Of a DNA stretch of 64,000 nt, positions 16,366 through 26,449 are shown one piece after another; position 1 is the first letter of the stretch, and every line of letters starts with the position of its first letter. A model generated the notes under the pieces. The model did no database searches. It was not told the DNA's origin and saw only the letters and a list, made by a program, of their open reading frames with translations. The stretch lies in contig NZ_SNXZ01000004.1 in the NCBI RefSeq assembly GCF_004362825.1, forward strand, positions 310,001 to 374,000, given 5' to 3'. Position numbers and translations under genes: made by a program. The DNA is from Labedaea rhizosphaerae (GTDB lineage: Bacteria; Actinomycetota; Actinomycetes; Mycobacteriales; Pseudonocardiaceae).

Positions 16366-17664
16366 TCAGGCGGACTTCTCGCGCCGTTCGCGCCGGGTGG
16401 GCTGGCGCGACACGATGGTCGGGTTCACGTTCTCCCGCACCGTCTGCTCGGTGATGACGACCTTGGCCACGTCGGTCCGGCTCGGGATGTCGTACATCAC
16501 CGACTGCAGAACCTCTTCCATGATCGCCCGCAGCCCGCGAGCACCGGTTCCTCGCAGGATCGCCTGGTCGGCCACCGCGGCGAGCGCCGTCTCGGTGAAC
16601 TCCAGCTCCACGCCGTCCATTTCGAACAGCTTCTGGTACTGCTTCACCAGCGCGTTGCGCGGCTCGGTCAGGATCGAGACCAGCGAGGCCTTGTCCAGGT
16701 TCGTGACGCTCGCCACGACGGGCAGGCGGCCGATGAACTCGGGGATCAGGCCGAACTTGATCAGGTCCTCGGGCATCGTGTCGGAGAAGAAGTCGGCCTC
16801 GTCGATCTCGGCCTTCGACCGGATCTCGGCGCCGAAGCCGATGCCGCGCTTGCCGACCCGCTCCTGGATGATCCGCTCCAGCCCGGCGAACGCGCCGGCC
16901 ACGATGAACAGCACGTTCGTCGTGTCGATCTGGATGAACTCCTGGTGCGGGTGCTTGCGCCCACCCTGCGGCGGCACCGACGCGGTCGTGCCCTCGAGGA
17001 TCTTCAGCAGCGCCTGCTGCACGCCCTCGCCCGACACGTCGCGGGTGATCGACGGGTTCTCGCTCTTGCGGGCGATCTTGTCGACCTCGTCGATGTAGAT
17101 GATGCCGGTCTCGGCCCGCTTGACGTCGTAGTCGGCGGCCTGGATCAGCTTGAGCAGGATGTTCTCGACGTCCTCACCGACGTACCCGGCCTCGGTGAGC
17201 GCCGTGGCGTCCGCGATGGCGAACGGCACGTTGAGCATCTTCGCGAGCGTCTGCGCCAGGTAGGTCTTGCCGCAGCCGGTCGGACCGAGCAGCAGGATGT
17301 TCGACTTGGCCAGCTCGACGGTCTCTTCGCGGCTGTCGCGGCCTTCGCGGCCCTCCGGCCTGCGGTCGCCGACCTGGATGCGCTTGTAGTGGTTGTAGAC
17401 CGCGACGGCGAGCGTGCGCTTGGCGTCGCCCTGGCCGATCACGTACTGGTCGAGGAATTCGTGGATCTCGGCGGGCTTCGGCAGCTCGTCGAGCTTGACG
17501 TCGCCGGCCTCCGCGAGCTCTTCCTCGATGATCTCGTTGCAGAGGTCGATGCACTCGTCGCAGATGTAGACGCCAGGACCGGCGATGAGCTTCTTCACCT
17601 GCTTCTGACTCTTCCCGCAGAAAGAGCACTTGAGCAGGTCTCCGCCGTCACCGATACGTGCCAT
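16366..17664 (-). CDS. clpX: ATP-dependent Clp protease ATP-binding subunit ClpX
   Basis: The 432-residue protein starts [18 protein letters not shown] and has the N-terminal zinc-binding domain (CSFC and CDEC, about residues 13-38), the AAA+ Walker A GPTGCGKT, Walker [11 protein letters not shown], the pore-loop region GYVGEDVEN, the ClpP-docking KRGIGFG loop and the C-terminal small domain. It unfolds substrates for ClpP1P2. The frame is open 59 codons upstream but the zinc domain marks the true N-terminus at 17664. It is separated from clpP2 by 189 bases, so it likely has its own promoter in addition to read-through. Confidence 0.97.
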   Translation of the reverse strand: MARIGDGGDLLKCSFCGKSQKQVKKLIAGPGVYICDECIDLCNEIIEEELAEAGDVKLDELPKPAEIHEFLDQYVIGQGDAKRTLAVAVYNHYKRIQVGDRRPEGREGRDSREETVELAKSNILLLGPTGCGKTYLAQTLAKMLNVPFAIADATALTEAGYVGEDVENILLKLIQAADYDVKRAETGIIYIDEVDKIARKSENPSITRDVSGEGVQQALLKILEGTTASVPPQGGRKHPHQEFIQIDTTNVLFIVAGAFAGLERIIQERVGKRGIGFGAEIRSKAEIDEADFFSDTMPEDLIKFGLIPEFIGRLPVVASVTNLDKASLVSILTEPRNALVKQYQKLFEMDGVELEFTETALAAVADQAILRGTGARGLRAIMEEVLQSVMYDIPSRTDVAKVVITEQTVRENVNPTIVSRQPTRRERREKSA

Positions 17665-17853
17665 GACCGCTGACCTCTGTCCCCTCCGACGTCCCGGGTC
17701 GAAACCCGGTGCGCCTGGCTGCTGTCCTACCCGTCCCGGCACCGGGATGAGCGCGTTGCTCTCGACGGTACCTGCCAACACCCCCATAAGGGGAGCATCA
17801 CCGCCGATCCCGGCATGCCGGATGCGTAACGCACCCGGCACACCGGGGTCGAA

Positions 17854-18480
17854 TCAGCCGGTGGAGAGCTTCCGGTACGGCAGGACCTCGTCGACGATCC
17901 CGTAGTCCTTGGCTTCCTCCGCGGTGAGGATCTTGTCGCGCTCGACGTCCTTGCGGACCTCGTCGGCCGACTTCTTCGTGTGCCGAGCCAGGATCTCCTC
18001 CATGGAGCGCCGGACCCGCTGGATCTCGTTGGCCTGGATCTCCAGGTCGGAGACCTGACCGTAGGCGCCTTCCATCGAGGGCTGGTGGATCAGCACGCGG
18101 GCGTTGGGCAGCGCGTAGCGCTTGCCCGGCGTGCCCGCGGCGAGCAGCACGGCAGCGGCCGACGCGGCCTGGCCGAGGCAGTAGGTCTCGATGTCCGGCC
18201 GGGCGAACTGCATGGTGTCGTAGATGGCCATCAACGAGGTGAACGAGCCACCCGGCGAGTTGATGTACATCTTGATCTCACGATCCGGATCGGCCGACTC
18301 CAAGTACAGGATCTGCGCCATCACGTCGTTGGCCGACGCGTCGTCGATCTGCACGCCGACGAAGATGATCCGCTCTTCGAACAGCTTGTTGTAGGGGTTG
18401 GACTCCTTGACCCCGTAGCTCGTCCGTTCGACGAACGAGGGCAGGATGTACCGCGCCTGCGGGGAGTAAGGGTTGCTCAT
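17854..18480 (-). CDS. clpP2: ATP-dependent Clp protease proteolytic subunit ClpP2
   Basis: The 208-residue serine peptidase has the catalytic Ser in [11 protein letters not shown], His in VLIHQPS and Asp in KDVERDKI. The N-terminal extension ([22 protein letters not shown]) before the conserved core is typical of the actinobacterial ClpP2 rather than ClpP1. It forms a mixed heptameric-ring barrel with ClpP1. The start is 21 bases after the clpP1 stop; both are one transcript. Confidence 0.96.
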   Translation of the reverse strand: MSNPYSPQARYILPSFVERTSYGVKESNPYNKLFEERIIFVGVQIDDASANDVMAQILYLESADPDREIKMYINSPGGSFTSLMAIYDTMQFARPDIETYCLGQAASAAAVLLAAGTPGKRYALPNARVLIHQPSMEGAYGQVSDLEIQANEIQRVRRSMEEILARHTKKSADEVRKDVERDKILTAEEAKDYGIVDEVLPYRKLSTG

Positions 18481-18501
18481 GTCACTGTCTCCTTCGCGAG
18501 C

Positions 18502-19104
18502 TCAGTTGGTCTGGCTCGCACGCGCGACCACGTGATCGATGAAGCCGTATTCCTTGGCCTCATCGGCGGTGAACCAGCGGTCGCGGTCCGCGTCCGCGGT
18601 GACCCGCTCCACCGTCTGACCGGTCTGCTCGGCGGTCAGCTCCGCCATCTCCTTCTTCCACTTCACCAGCACCTCGGCGCGGATCGCGATGTCCGACGCG
18701 GTGCCGCCGACGCCGCCGGACGGCTGGTGCATCATGATCCGGGCGTGCGGCAGCGCGTAGCGCTTGCCCGGCGTGCCGGAGGCCAGCAGGAACTGGCCCA
18801 TCGAGGCCGCCATGCCCATGGCCCACGTCTGCACATCCGGCTCGATGAGCTGCATGGTGTCGTAGATGGCCATCCCCGCGGTCACCGAACCGCCCGGGGA
18901 GTTGATGTAGAAGGTGATGTCCTTGGTGGGGTCCTCGGCCGCGAGCAGCAGCAGCTGCGCGGTGATCCGGTTGGCGATGTCGTCGTCGACCTCGGAGCCG
19001 AGGAAGACGATGCGCTCACGGAGCAGCCGCTCGTACACCGAGTCGTTCAGGTTGAGCCCCGCGGTCGCCGACCGCATGTGGGGGGTGATGAGTCGCTGCG
19101 TCAC
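18502..19104 (-). CDS. clpP1: ATP-dependent Clp protease proteolytic subunit ClpP1
   Basis: The 200-residue protein has the ClpP triad: Ser in [11 protein letters not shown], His in IMMHQPSGG and Asp in ADRDRWF. The core [19 protein letters not shown] is intact. GTG 19104 is chosen because GGGAGAAGG lies just upstream and [11 protein letters not shown] is the expected N-terminus; the frame extends further but without conserved sequence. It is the first gene of the clpP1-clpP2 operon, 116 bases downstream of tig. Confidence 0.95.
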   Translation of the reverse strand: MTQRLITPHMRSATAGLNLNDSVYERLLRERIVFLGSEVDDDIANRITAQLLLLAAEDPTKDITFYINSPGGSVTAGMAIYDTMQLIEPDVQTWAMGMAASMGQFLLASGTPGKRYALPHARIMMHQPSGGVGGTASDIAIRAEVLVKWKKEMAELTAEQTGQTVERVTADADRDRWFTADEAKEYGFIDHVVARASQTN

Positions 19105-19220
19105 GTCTGCCTGCCTTCTCCCTCTGGTTGACCAGACGAGGTCGGAACTGATCTCGTAATCGACCCTAACCAACGTGGGCGGCGCCGACTTCCCGACACC
19201 GCCCACTTTCGCTCAGAGCT

Positions 19221-20651
19221 TCACGAGTTGCTGCTGGCGGGCTCCTCGGCCGACTCGTCGGCGGCGTCCGTCACATCGGTGGCGTCCGTGACGTCCGCAC
19301 CATCTGCCGCCTGAGCCGCGGCCGGCTGGGGCGCCGGGCCGAACAACTCGACGAGGTCCAGCGTCTCGCCCGAGGCGTCGGTCACCGTGGCCTGGTGCAC
19401 CACGGACGCGAGCGCCTTGCCGCGCCGCACGTCGGCGAAGATCGCGCCGAGCTGGCCCGACTGCTGCGCGCGCTGCACGTACTCGTCGGGGCTCACGCCG
19501 AAGCGCTGCGCCTGGTAGATGATCCGCTCGGTCAGCTCGGCGTCGTTCACGCTGACCTGCTCGGTCTCGGCGATCTGGTCGAGCACGAGCTGGGTCTTGA
19601 CCGCCTTCTCCGCCTCGGTGCGGACGTCGGCGTCGAACTCCTCGCGGGTCTTGCCCTGCTCGGTGAGGAACTCGTTGAACTTCTCGTCGTCGTGGTCGAA
19701 GGCGTGCACGGCGTCGTGCTGGCGCACCTCGATCTCGGACTCGACGACCTTCTCCGGCAGCGGCACCTCGGTGGTGTCGAGCAGCGCGTCCAGGATCTTG
19801 TCGCGGGCCTGCACGCCCTGCTGCATGCGCTTGACCCGGGTCAAGCGCTGCCTGAGGTCGTCACGCAGCTCGTCGATGGTGTCGAACTCGCTGGCCAGCT
19901 GGGCGAACTCGTCGTCGGGCTCGGGCAGCTCGCGCACCTTCACCGACTGCACGGTGACGGAGACCTCGGCGTCCTTGCCGGCGTGCTCGCCCGCGACCAG
20001 CTTGGTCGTGAACTGCTTGGTCTCGCCCTCCGACGCGCCGATCAGCGCCTCGTCGATGCCCTCGACCAGCTCGCCGGAGCCGATCTCGTAGGACAGGCCG
20101 GTGGTCTTGGCCTCCTCGACCTCTTCGCCGTCGACCGTGGCCGACAGGTCGATGGAGACGAAGTCGCCGTTCTCGGCGGGGCGGTTGGCGCCGGTCAGGG
20201 TGCCGAAGCGGGCACGCAGCTCGTCGAGCTGCTCGGTGACCTCGTCGTCGGTGAGCTCGAGGTCGTCGACCGACACCGACAGCTCGCCGAAGGCCGGCAG
20301 GGTGATGTCGGGGCGGACGTCGACCTCGGCGGTGAACGCCAGCTGCTCGCCGTCCTCGATCTTGGTGACCTCGATCTCGGGCTGGCCGAGGGTGCGGACC
20401 TCACCGGAGGTGATGGCCTCCATGTACTTGGCCGGGATGGCCTCGTTGACCACCTCGTCCAGGATCGGCGCGCGGCCGATGCGCGATTCGATGACCCGGG
20501 CCGGCGCCTTGCCGGGCCGGAAGCCCGGGATGCGCACCTGCTTGGCGATCTTGCGGTACGCGGCGTCGAAGTTCGGCTTGAGCTCGTCGAACGGCACCTC
20601 GACGTTGATCCGGACCCGCGTCGGGCTGAGGTGCTCGACGGTGCTCTTCAC
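19221..20651 (-). CDS. tig: Trigger factor, ribosome-associated chaperone
   Basis: The 476-residue protein has the N-terminal ribosome-binding domain with its signature [12 protein letters not shown] (about residues 40-51), a central FKBP-type PPIase domain beginning at [11 protein letters not shown], and the long helical C-terminal chaperone arms. The last about 45 residues are an Ala/Asp/Glu-rich acidic tail with [10 protein letters not shown] repeats, usual for actinobacterial trigger factors. GTG 20651 is preceded by GAGGAG. It begins the conserved tig-clpP1-clpP2-clpX order. Confidence 0.96.
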   Translation of the reverse strand: MKSTVEHLSPTRVRINVEVPFDELKPNFDAAYRKIAKQVRIPGFRPGKAPARVIESRIGRAPILDEVVNEAIPAKYMEAITSGEVRTLGQPEIEVTKIEDGEQLAFTAEVDVRPDITLPAFGELSVSVDDLELTDDEVTEQLDELRARFGTLTGANRPAENGDFVSIDLSATVDGEEVEEAKTTGLSYEIGSGELVEGIDEALIGASEGETKQFTTKLVAGEHAGKDAEVSVTVQSVKVRELPEPDDEFAQLASEFDTIDELRDDLRQRLTRVKRMQQGVQARDKILDALLDTTEVPLPEKVVESEIEVRQHDAVHAFDHDDEKFNEFLTEQGKTREEFDADVRTEAEKAVKTQLVLDQIAETEQVSVNDAELTERIIYQAQRFGVSPDEYVQRAQQSGQLGAIFADVRRGKALASVVHQATVTDASGETLDLVELFGPAPQPAAAQAADGADVTDATDVTDAADESAEEPASSNS

Positions 20652-20809
20652 GGTTGGACTCCTCGGGACTTGACGTGTGTGCGAGACGTGGCGGCGCGCA
20701 CCGCGGGGGCGCACCCGGGCGCGCGGTCTTCTGCCAGGTCGACGCCCGAGTCTAGTTGTCTGCGCTTCGCCCCTGCCCGGGGGCCGGTCAGTGGGCGGTC
20801 AGTGGCCAG

Positions 20810-22342
20810 TCAGTGGCCGTCGCTGGCGATCAGCAGCGTGGTCCCCTGGGCGATCACCTTCAGCACCTTGTGCTGCTTCTGGCCGTCCTTGTAGGTCACG
20901 TCGACCGGGACGTTGACCGAGCCGTCGCCGTTGGGCGTGACGCCGCGGGCGTTGCGCGCGCTGAGGTCGGGGTACTGCGCCCAGTACGCCTTGAACGCGT
21001 TGAGGTCGCCGAAGCTCTGCTGGACCTGCGGGGTCAGCTTCGCCCACATCGCGTCGACGTCGGGCTGGCCGTTGTAGTAGTCGATCACCAGCTGGCCGGC
21101 CAGCTGGTAGTTGACGACGCCATTGCTCTGCACCGCCGGTGGCTTGGTGGTGGTCGTCGTCGCGGTGCTGGTGCTCGTCGAGGACGCGGGCGGCGGTGGC
21201 GTCGTCGAGGTCGCACCGGCGGCCGGGGTGTCGGGCTGGTTCGCGGCGATGACGACGGCGGTGACGACGCCGGCGAGCACGAGGACCGCGACCAGGATCG
21301 CGACCAGGCGCCCGGTGAACACCTTCTTCGGCGGCTGCGCCATGCCGCGGGCGGGCGTCTGCGGGGTCGACGGCAGGATCGCCGGTTGCGGGCGTGGCGG
21401 CGTCGGCGGGATGCGCTGGGGCCTCGGCGGCGGTGCCTGGGTGACCGGCGTCGCCGGCGTGGTGGGCATCGCCGGGCTCATCGTGCGGGTGGCCGTGCGG
21501 GGCGGCAGCGCGGTGACCTTCGCGCCGGAGGCGACCTCCGAGAGCGCGGCAGCGGCCTCCTCCATCGAGGGCCGCTGGGCCGGGTCGGGGCGCAGCAGGC
21601 TGGTGATCACCGGGGTGAGCGGGCCGGCCTTGGACATCGGGCGCACCTGCCCGCCCGCGACGGCGTAGAGCAGCGCGAGCGGGTTCTCGGCGCGGCCGAA
21701 CGGCGGCTCGCCCTCGACGGCGTGGTAGAGCGTGGCGCCCAGGGAGAAGACGTCGGAGGCGCGCGAGGTCTCGTCGCCGCGGGCGACCTCGGGGGCCAGG
21801 TAGGCCGGCGTGCCGGCGAGCGTGCCGGTGCTCTGGGTCATGGTGCCGTCGTCGATGGCCCGCGCGATGCCGAAGTCGGTGATCTTCGCGGTGCCCGAGT
21901 GGGCGATGAGGACGTTGCCGGGCTTGATGTCGCGGTGGATGATCCCGGCGGCGTGCGCGGCCGCGAGCGCGACGGCGACCTCCGCGCCGACGGCGGCGGC
22001 CTCCTCGGGCGGCAGCGAACCGCGCTCGCTGATCACCTGCGACAGGCTGCGCGAGGGCAGGTACTCGAGCACGAGACACGGATCGCCTTGGTGCTCGGCG
22101 ACGTCGTAGACGACGACGGCGTTGTGGTGCTGCAGCCGGGCCGCAATGCGTGCCTCACGCATCGCGCGGCGCCGCGCCTGGTCGGCCTGCTCCTCGGTGC
22201 GGCCCGGCCGCACGAGCAACTGCTTGATCGCCACGGTCCGGTCGAGCCGTTCGTCACGCGCCTGCCAGACGATGCCCATCGAGCCGCTGCCGACGAGTTC
22301 GAGCAGCCGGTACCGCCCCGCGATCAGGTGGCCCTTGTCGAT
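20810..22342 (-). CDS. Membrane Ser/Thr protein kinase (PknB-like, no PASTA)
   Basis: The about 510-residue protein has a kinase domain with P-loop VGSGSMGIVWQARD (about 17-30), catalytic Lys in VAIKQLL (about residue 40), HRDIKPGNV (about 140), DFGIAR and the APE-type APEVARGD. A Pro/Thr-rich juxtamembrane linker leads to one transmembrane helix (about residues 365-388), a Thr/Ser/Pro-rich external stalk and an about 120-residue globular sensor without PASTA repeats (a nuclear-transport-factor-like cone is possible). The start is odd: the region before DKGHLIAGRY holds no ATG, GTG or TTG, but AAGGAG sits eight bases before an ATC codon at 22342. I place the start there with low confidence. 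Confidence 0.85.
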   Translation of the reverse strand: MDKGHLIAGRYRLLELVGSGSMGIVWQARDERLDRTVAIKQLLVRPGRTEEQADQARRRAMREARIAARLQHHNAVVVYDVAEHQGDPCLVLEYLPSRSLSQVISERGSLPPEEAAAVGAEVAVALAAAHAAGIIHRDIKPGNVLIAHSGTAKITDFGIARAIDDGTMTQSTGTLAGTPAYLAPEVARGDETSRASDVFSLGATLYHAVEGEPPFGRAENPLALLYAVAGGQVRPMSKAGPLTPVITSLLRPDPAQRPSMEEAAAALSEVASGAKVTALPPRTATRTMSPAMPTTPATPVTQAPPPRPQRIPPTPPRPQPAILPSTPQTPARGMAQPPKKVFTGRLVAILVAVLVLAGVVTAVVIAANQPDTPAAGATSTTPPPPASSTSTSTATTTTTKPPAVQSNGVVNYQLAGQLVIDYYNGQPDVDAMWAKLTPQVQQSFGDLNAFKAYWAQYPDLSARNARGVTPNGDGSVNVPVDVTYKDGQKQHKVLKVIAQGTTLLIASDGH

Positions 22343-22682
22343 GGCTCTTACTCCTTGGTTGCGTGGCTGATCGCGCCCCCCGACGCGCGCCCGACAACCG
22401 TCGACCCTAGCGAATGGTCCGGTCCACGGCCGCAATGGCTTACCGGTCGCGCGCGCCGGGCACGCAACGTCAGCGAACTTTTCCGGCCCAGCACCGTCGC
22501 GGCGCCGCCTGCGGGGCCGAACTCGCGCGAACTGCCTTGCGTGGCACCAGGATCCGGCTGGTCTCCCGCCCCCTGTGGACGACAGCCACCGAGGGTCCGA
22601 CTCAGCGCGTAGAAAAGAACAAGACTGTTTTTCGCCGATGTGGACAGGCACCCTCGGTGGCCGGCACGCGGAAGGTGGGGGC
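22343..22682. promoter_or_regulatory. Divergent promoter region with 11-bp inverted repeat
   Basis: The 340 bases between the kinase and the helicase contain no convincing gene. CCACCGAGGGT at 22586-22596 has its exact reverse complement ACCCTCGGTGG at 22650-22660, 53 bases apart, just before the helicase start at 22683. I looked for, but did not find, the palindromic rifamycin-associated element known upstream of some actinobacterial helD/helR genes. Confidence 0.45.
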
Positions 22683-24677
22683 TTGTCCAGTACCGAGATC
22701 GACAACGAGCAGCAGTACGTCGCGACCCTCTACGACCAGTTGGACGCCCTGCGGGCGCAGGCCGCCGACCGGTTGGCCGTCGCGGTCGAGCCCGATGTGA
22801 AGGCGTTCTGGCAAGGCGAATCGGCGCGGCTCGCGGCCGTGGAGGACGGGCTCTGCTTCGGCCGGCTCGACCTCGTCGACGGCCGGCGCGCCTACATCGG
22901 CCGGCTCGGCCTGTTCCGGGACGAGGACGACGAACCGCTGCTGGTCGACTGGCGGGCGCCGGCGGCGCGCCCGTACTACGTCGCGACGGCGGCCGAGCCG
23001 GGTGGCGTGCGCCGGCGCAGGCGCATCACCACGCGCGGGCGGACCGTCGTCGCCCTCGACGACGAATTGCTGGACGGCGACGCCGGCGATCCCGGTGACC
23101 TGGTCGGCGAGGCCGCGCTGCTGGCCGAGCTCGGCGCCGAGCGGACCGGCCGGATGCACGACATCGTCACCACGCTGCAGGCCGAGCAGGACCGTGTGGT
23201 GCGCGACGACCACCCCGGCGTGCTCGTCGTGCAGGGCGGCCCGGGCACCGGCAAGACGGCGGTTGCCTTGCACCGCTTGGCATGCCTGCTCTACACCCGG
23301 ACGCAGCTGCGCGGCCGGGGCGTGCTCGTGGTCGGGCCGAGCACGATCTTCCTGGACTACATCGGCCAGGTGCTGCCGGGGCTCGGCGAGAACTCGGTGG
23401 TCACGACGACCATCGCCGGGATGCGCCCGGACGCCGTCATCACACGTGCGGGCACCACGGAAACCGTGACGCCGGAACAGGTCGCGGCCGCCGTGCGCGC
23501 CCGCGTGCGGCGGCGGGAGCTCGAGGTCGAGTTCGAGGAGCAGCGCCTGGTCGTCGATCCCGGTGCGGCGATCACCGCGGCCCGCGCGGCCGGGCTGCCG
23601 CACAACGCGGCACGCCTGGTGTTCCAGCGGCACGTGCTCGACGCGCTGGCGCGGGAGCTGGCCGACCGGATGGAACGGGTCGTGCTCACCGAGTCCGGCG
23701 AGGCGCTCGACGGTGGCAGCACCGACGGCACGCTGGGCGCGGCCGACCTGCGCGCGCTGGAGGCGGCCGGTGTGATCATCGACCCGGACCAGCCGCAGGC
23801 GCCCCGCACGGTGCTCGACGAGGCCGACAAGGCGTCGCTGCGCGATGCGCTGCTGGCCGATCCCGGCGTGACCGACGCGCTCGACGAGGTCTGGCCGCAC
23901 CTGCGCGCCGAGGACGTGGCCGCCGAGGTGCTCGGGTGGCCGGACGGTTGGAGCGAGGCCGACGTCCCGGTGCTCGACGAGGCCGCGGCCGTGCTCGGCG
24001 ACGGCGGGTTCCCGACGTACGGGCACGTGGTGGTCGACGAGGCGCAGGAGCTCTCCCCCATGGCCTGGCGGATGCTGATGCGCCGCTGCCCGACCCGCTC
24101 CATGACGATCGTGGGCGACCTCGCGCAGACCTCGACCACGGCCGGCACGACGTCGTGGGCGGACGTGCTCGGCCCGCACGTCGAGGACCGGTGGCGGCTG
24201 GCGCAGCTGACGGTGAACTACCGGACGCCGACCGAGGTCATGGCCGCGGCCGCGAAGCTGTTCGCGGCGCACCACCCCGGCCTGACGCCGGCGCGATCGG
24301 TCCGCTCGACCGGGCACCAACCGTGGCGCCTCGAAGGCCCGTTGCCGTCGTCGATCGTGGCCGCGGTCGCCGAGCACACGACGGGACGGCTCGCGGTGAT
24401 CACCCCGCGGGCGCACCACGCGACGCTGGTGGCCGCGTTGGGCGTGGCCGCGGAGCCGGACCTGACCGCGCCGGTGGTCGTGCTGACCCCCGCGCAGGCG
24501 AAGGGCCTGGAGTTCGACGTGGTCCTGATCGCCGACCCGGCCCGGATCCTGACCGAGAACCCCTTGGGGCACAACGACTTGTACGTGGCGATGACGCGGG
24601 CGACGCAGCGGTTGGGCATCGTCCACCCCGGCCCGGTGCCGGACGTGCTGGCGGACGTGCGCCAGAGGGAGTCATGA
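22683..24677 (+). CDS. helD: HelD-like superfamily 1 helicase (RNA polymerase recycling)
   Basis: The 664-residue protein has the HelD plan: an N-terminal coiled-coil region (EQQYVATLYDQLDALRAQAADRL) that in this family enters the RNA polymerase secondary channel, Walker A QGGPGTGKTAVALHRLA (about residue 185), a family insert, then motif II VVVDEAQELSPMAWRML, GDLAQTS, and the C-terminal VLTPAQAKGLEFDVV and YVAMTRATQRL. HelD proteins release stalled or rifamycin-bound polymerase using ATP. TTG 22683 is chosen because AGGTGGGGG precedes it and SSTEIDNEQQYV is the family-like N-terminus; an ATG at 22638 is the alternative. It is coupled to the next gene by ATGA. Confidence 0.9.
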   Translation: MSSTEIDNEQQYVATLYDQLDALRAQAADRLAVAVEPDVKAFWQGESARLAAVEDGLCFGRLDLVDGRRAYIGRLGLFRDEDDEPLLVDWRAPAARPYYVATAAEPGGVRRRRRITTRGRTVVALDDELLDGDAGDPGDLVGEAALLAELGAERTGRMHDIVTTLQAEQDRVVRDDHPGVLVVQGGPGTGKTAVALHRLACLLYTRTQLRGRGVLVVGPSTIFLDYIGQVLPGLGENSVVTTTIAGMRPDAVITRAGTTETVTPEQVAAAVRARVRRRELEVEFEEQRLVVDPGAAITAARAAGLPHNAARLVFQRHVLDALARELADRMERVVLTESGEALDGGSTDGTLGAADLRALEAAGVIIDPDQPQAPRTVLDEADKASLRDALLADPGVTDALDEVWPHLRAEDVAAEVLGWPDGWSEADVPVLDEAAAVLGDGGFPTYGHVVVDEAQELSPMAWRMLMRRCPTRSMTIVGDLAQTSTTAGTTSWADVLGPHVEDRWRLAQLTVNYRTPTEVMAAAAKLFAAHHPGLTPARSVRSTGHQPWRLEGPLPSSIVAAVAEHTTGRLAVITPRAHHATLVAALGVAAEPDLTAPVVVLTPAQAKGLEFDVVLIADPARILTENPLGHNDLYVAMTRATQRLGIVHPGPVPDVLADVRQRES

Positions 24678-25699
24678 CATTGGACCTCCCCGCTGTCCGC
24701 GCCGCCGCTACCGCGCAGGCCGAGCGCGCCACCCGGGGCACCGAGGACATGCGGGCCTACCTGGCGCGTCAGGTGAAGGACGGTGCGCACCGGGAGGTGA
24801 TCGGGCCCCTGCTGCCCGCGTCCGGAGCCAGCGGCGTGATCGTCCACAGCGGCGAGCGCATCGCCGGATGGGGCAACCCCGAGATCCCGGAAATGGCTTA
24901 CAGCGTCACCAAGAGCGTCGTGTCCACGGTCGCGGGCATCGCCTTCGACCTGAAGTTGATCCCCGACCTGCACCAACCAGTGGCCGACACGCTCGACCTC
25001 CCGGAACTGGCCGGCGCTCGCGCGAGCACGATCACCTGGCACCACCTGCTGCAGCAGACCAGCCAGTGGGACGGCGAACTCTGGGGCAAGCCGGCCTGGG
25101 CGGACGCCGCGAGCAACCGAACGGGAAGCGCGCCGGCGGGCGCCGTACCGGGCTCCGGGTGGGCCTACAACGATGTCCGGGTCAACCTGCTCTGCCTCGC
25201 GCTCACCCACCTCTTCGGGCAGTCGCTGCCCGCGGTGCTGCGCGACCACATCCTCGAGCCCCTTGGTGCCGCCGGCACCTGGTCGTGGCACGGCTATCAC
25301 AACTCCGTCACCAGCGTCGACGGTGAAGCCGTCCCCGTCGTGAGCGGCGGTGCGCACTGGGGCGGCGGCCTCTGGATCTCGGCCGTCGACCTCGCCCTGC
25401 TCGGCGGGCTCTACCTCGGCAACGGACAGCATCAGGCCCGGCAACTGCTCAGCACCACCTGGATCGAGCGCACGTGGCAGCCGTGCCCGCACAACGCCGA
25501 CTACGGCTACCTCTGGTGGCTGAACCACCGGCAGGTGCTGTTCCCGACCGCCCCACCGACCGGTCGGTGCGCCCGCGGCAACGCCGACCAGCACCTGCTC
25601 TGGATCGACCCGGCCCGCGACCTCGTCATCGCGTCACATTGGGGCGACCACGTCGAAGAACTCCTCCACGACGTCTCGATCGCCGTACCGACCCGATGA
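24674..25699 (+). CDS. Serine hydrolase of the beta-lactamase/esterase class C fold
   Basis: The 341-residue protein has the nucleophile motif SxxK as SVTK (about residue 76), the YxN-type GWAYNDVRVN (about residue 158) and a Gly-rich loop GGGLWISAVDLALLG, matching esterases and D-aminopeptidases of the class C beta-lactamase fold. No signal peptide is visible, so it is probably cytoplasmic. It starts in the ATGA overlap with helD. In position it corresponds to the serine esterase gene that follows tig in mycobacteria. A perfect hairpin begins right at its stop. Confidence 0.85.
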   Translation: MTLDLPAVRAAATAQAERATRGTEDMRAYLARQVKDGAHREVIGPLLPASGASGVIVHSGERIAGWGNPEIPEMAYSVTKSVVSTVAGIAFDLKLIPDLHQPVADTLDLPELAGARASTITWHHLLQQTSQWDGELWGKPAWADAASNRTGSAPAGAVPGSGWAYNDVRVNLLCLALTHLFGQSLPAVLRDHILEPLGAAGTWSWHGYHNSVTSVDGEAVPVVSGGAHWGGGLWISAVDLALLGGLYLGNGQHQARQLLSTTWIERTWQPCPHNADYGYLWWLNHRQVLFPTAPPTGRCARGNADQHLLWIDPARDLVIASHWGDHVEELLHDVSIAVPTR

Positions 25700-25730
25700 T
25701 GTCGCAGTGGCCGGGCGGCCACTGCGACAT
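25699..25730. terminator. Perfect 14-bp hairpin at the end of the serine hydrolase gene
   Basis: ATGTCGCAGTGGCC (25699-25712) pairs exactly with 25717-25730 across a GGGC loop. It overlaps the last base of the stop codon. There is no T-run, so it may act as a terminator or be one copy of a short palindromic intergenic repeat. Confidence 0.6.
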
Positions 25731-25762
25731 CCCACAGGTCAGCGTGTAGATCTCCGGTCGGG

Positions 25763-26230
25763 GTGCGTGAGGCCCTTTCAAGCCCGCCCCATCAGGTACG
25801 TCGACTCCTCGAACTGGCCACCTCATGGCCAGACCAGCAACAAAGTGACCCACCTCACACGTTACAACACCGGACGGCTCGTCAGCTCCGCCCCGATGAG
25901 GTCGATGAACTAGTGGTCGCATACAGGGCTGGTGCCAACATAGATAAGCTGGCGACGCGGCTTGGGCTCCATCGAAGCACTATCGGCAAGCATCTCCGGT
26001 CACGCGGCATCGACACCTCCCCACCCGGACTCCAGCCAGGTGACGTTCCAGCTGCCCTGAGGCTCTATCGAGCCGGACGGACATACGCACAAATCGCTAG
26101 CAAGTTCAACACAAGTCAGACCGCTGTTCGCGATCAACTCCACCGAGCGGGCATCCCGAAGGCAGCTGCGCACGGACGATCGGGCCGTCATCTGCCGCGA
26201 TGCAGTCCGACAGACGACCAGACCTCATAG
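25763..26230 (+). CDS. Double helix-turn-helix protein, possibly a recombinase C-terminal remnant
   Basis: From about residue 40 this 155-residue frame has two successive helix-turn-helix units: DEVDELVVAYRAGANIDKLA with LGLHRSTIGKHLRSRGI, then DVPAALRLYRAGRTYAQIASKF with NTSQTAVRDQLHRAGI. Such paired domains occur as small proteins or as C-terminal tails of actinobacterial serine recombinases. The first about 40 residues look unlike a proper N-terminus and there is no clear ribosome binding site, so this may be a truncated end of a larger gene cut at the element boundary. The real start could be internal. Confidence 0.55.
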   Translation: MREALSSPPHQVRRLLELATSWPDQQQSDPPHTLQHRTARQLRPDEVDELVVAYRAGANIDKLATRLGLHRSTIGKHLRSRGIDTSPPGLQPGDVPAALRLYRAGRTYAQIASKFNTSQTAVRDQLHRAGIPKAAAHGRSGRHLPRCSPTDDQTS

Positions 26231-26449
26231 CAGCCCGATTGGGGCTTGCCATCATTCGCGTCACCTACTGTTGCACGGATCTACAAACTACCGAGACGGT
26301 CGGTCAATTGCTGAGCGTTTATACAGTTGGTGCCTAAAGCGCTCCGAACTAAGACAAGCCAAATAGGTGACATAGCCATGCGCTATGGGCGCACGCGGTT
26401 AAGCTGTTCAGGATCAGGCGAGCTGAGCTGACCACCCGTAGGAGTCGTC

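Noticed and set aside
20756-22612. A 618-codon plus-strand frame opposite the kinase.
   Set aside because: Shadow of the kinase gene; Arg/Gly/Asp-rich with no motifs.
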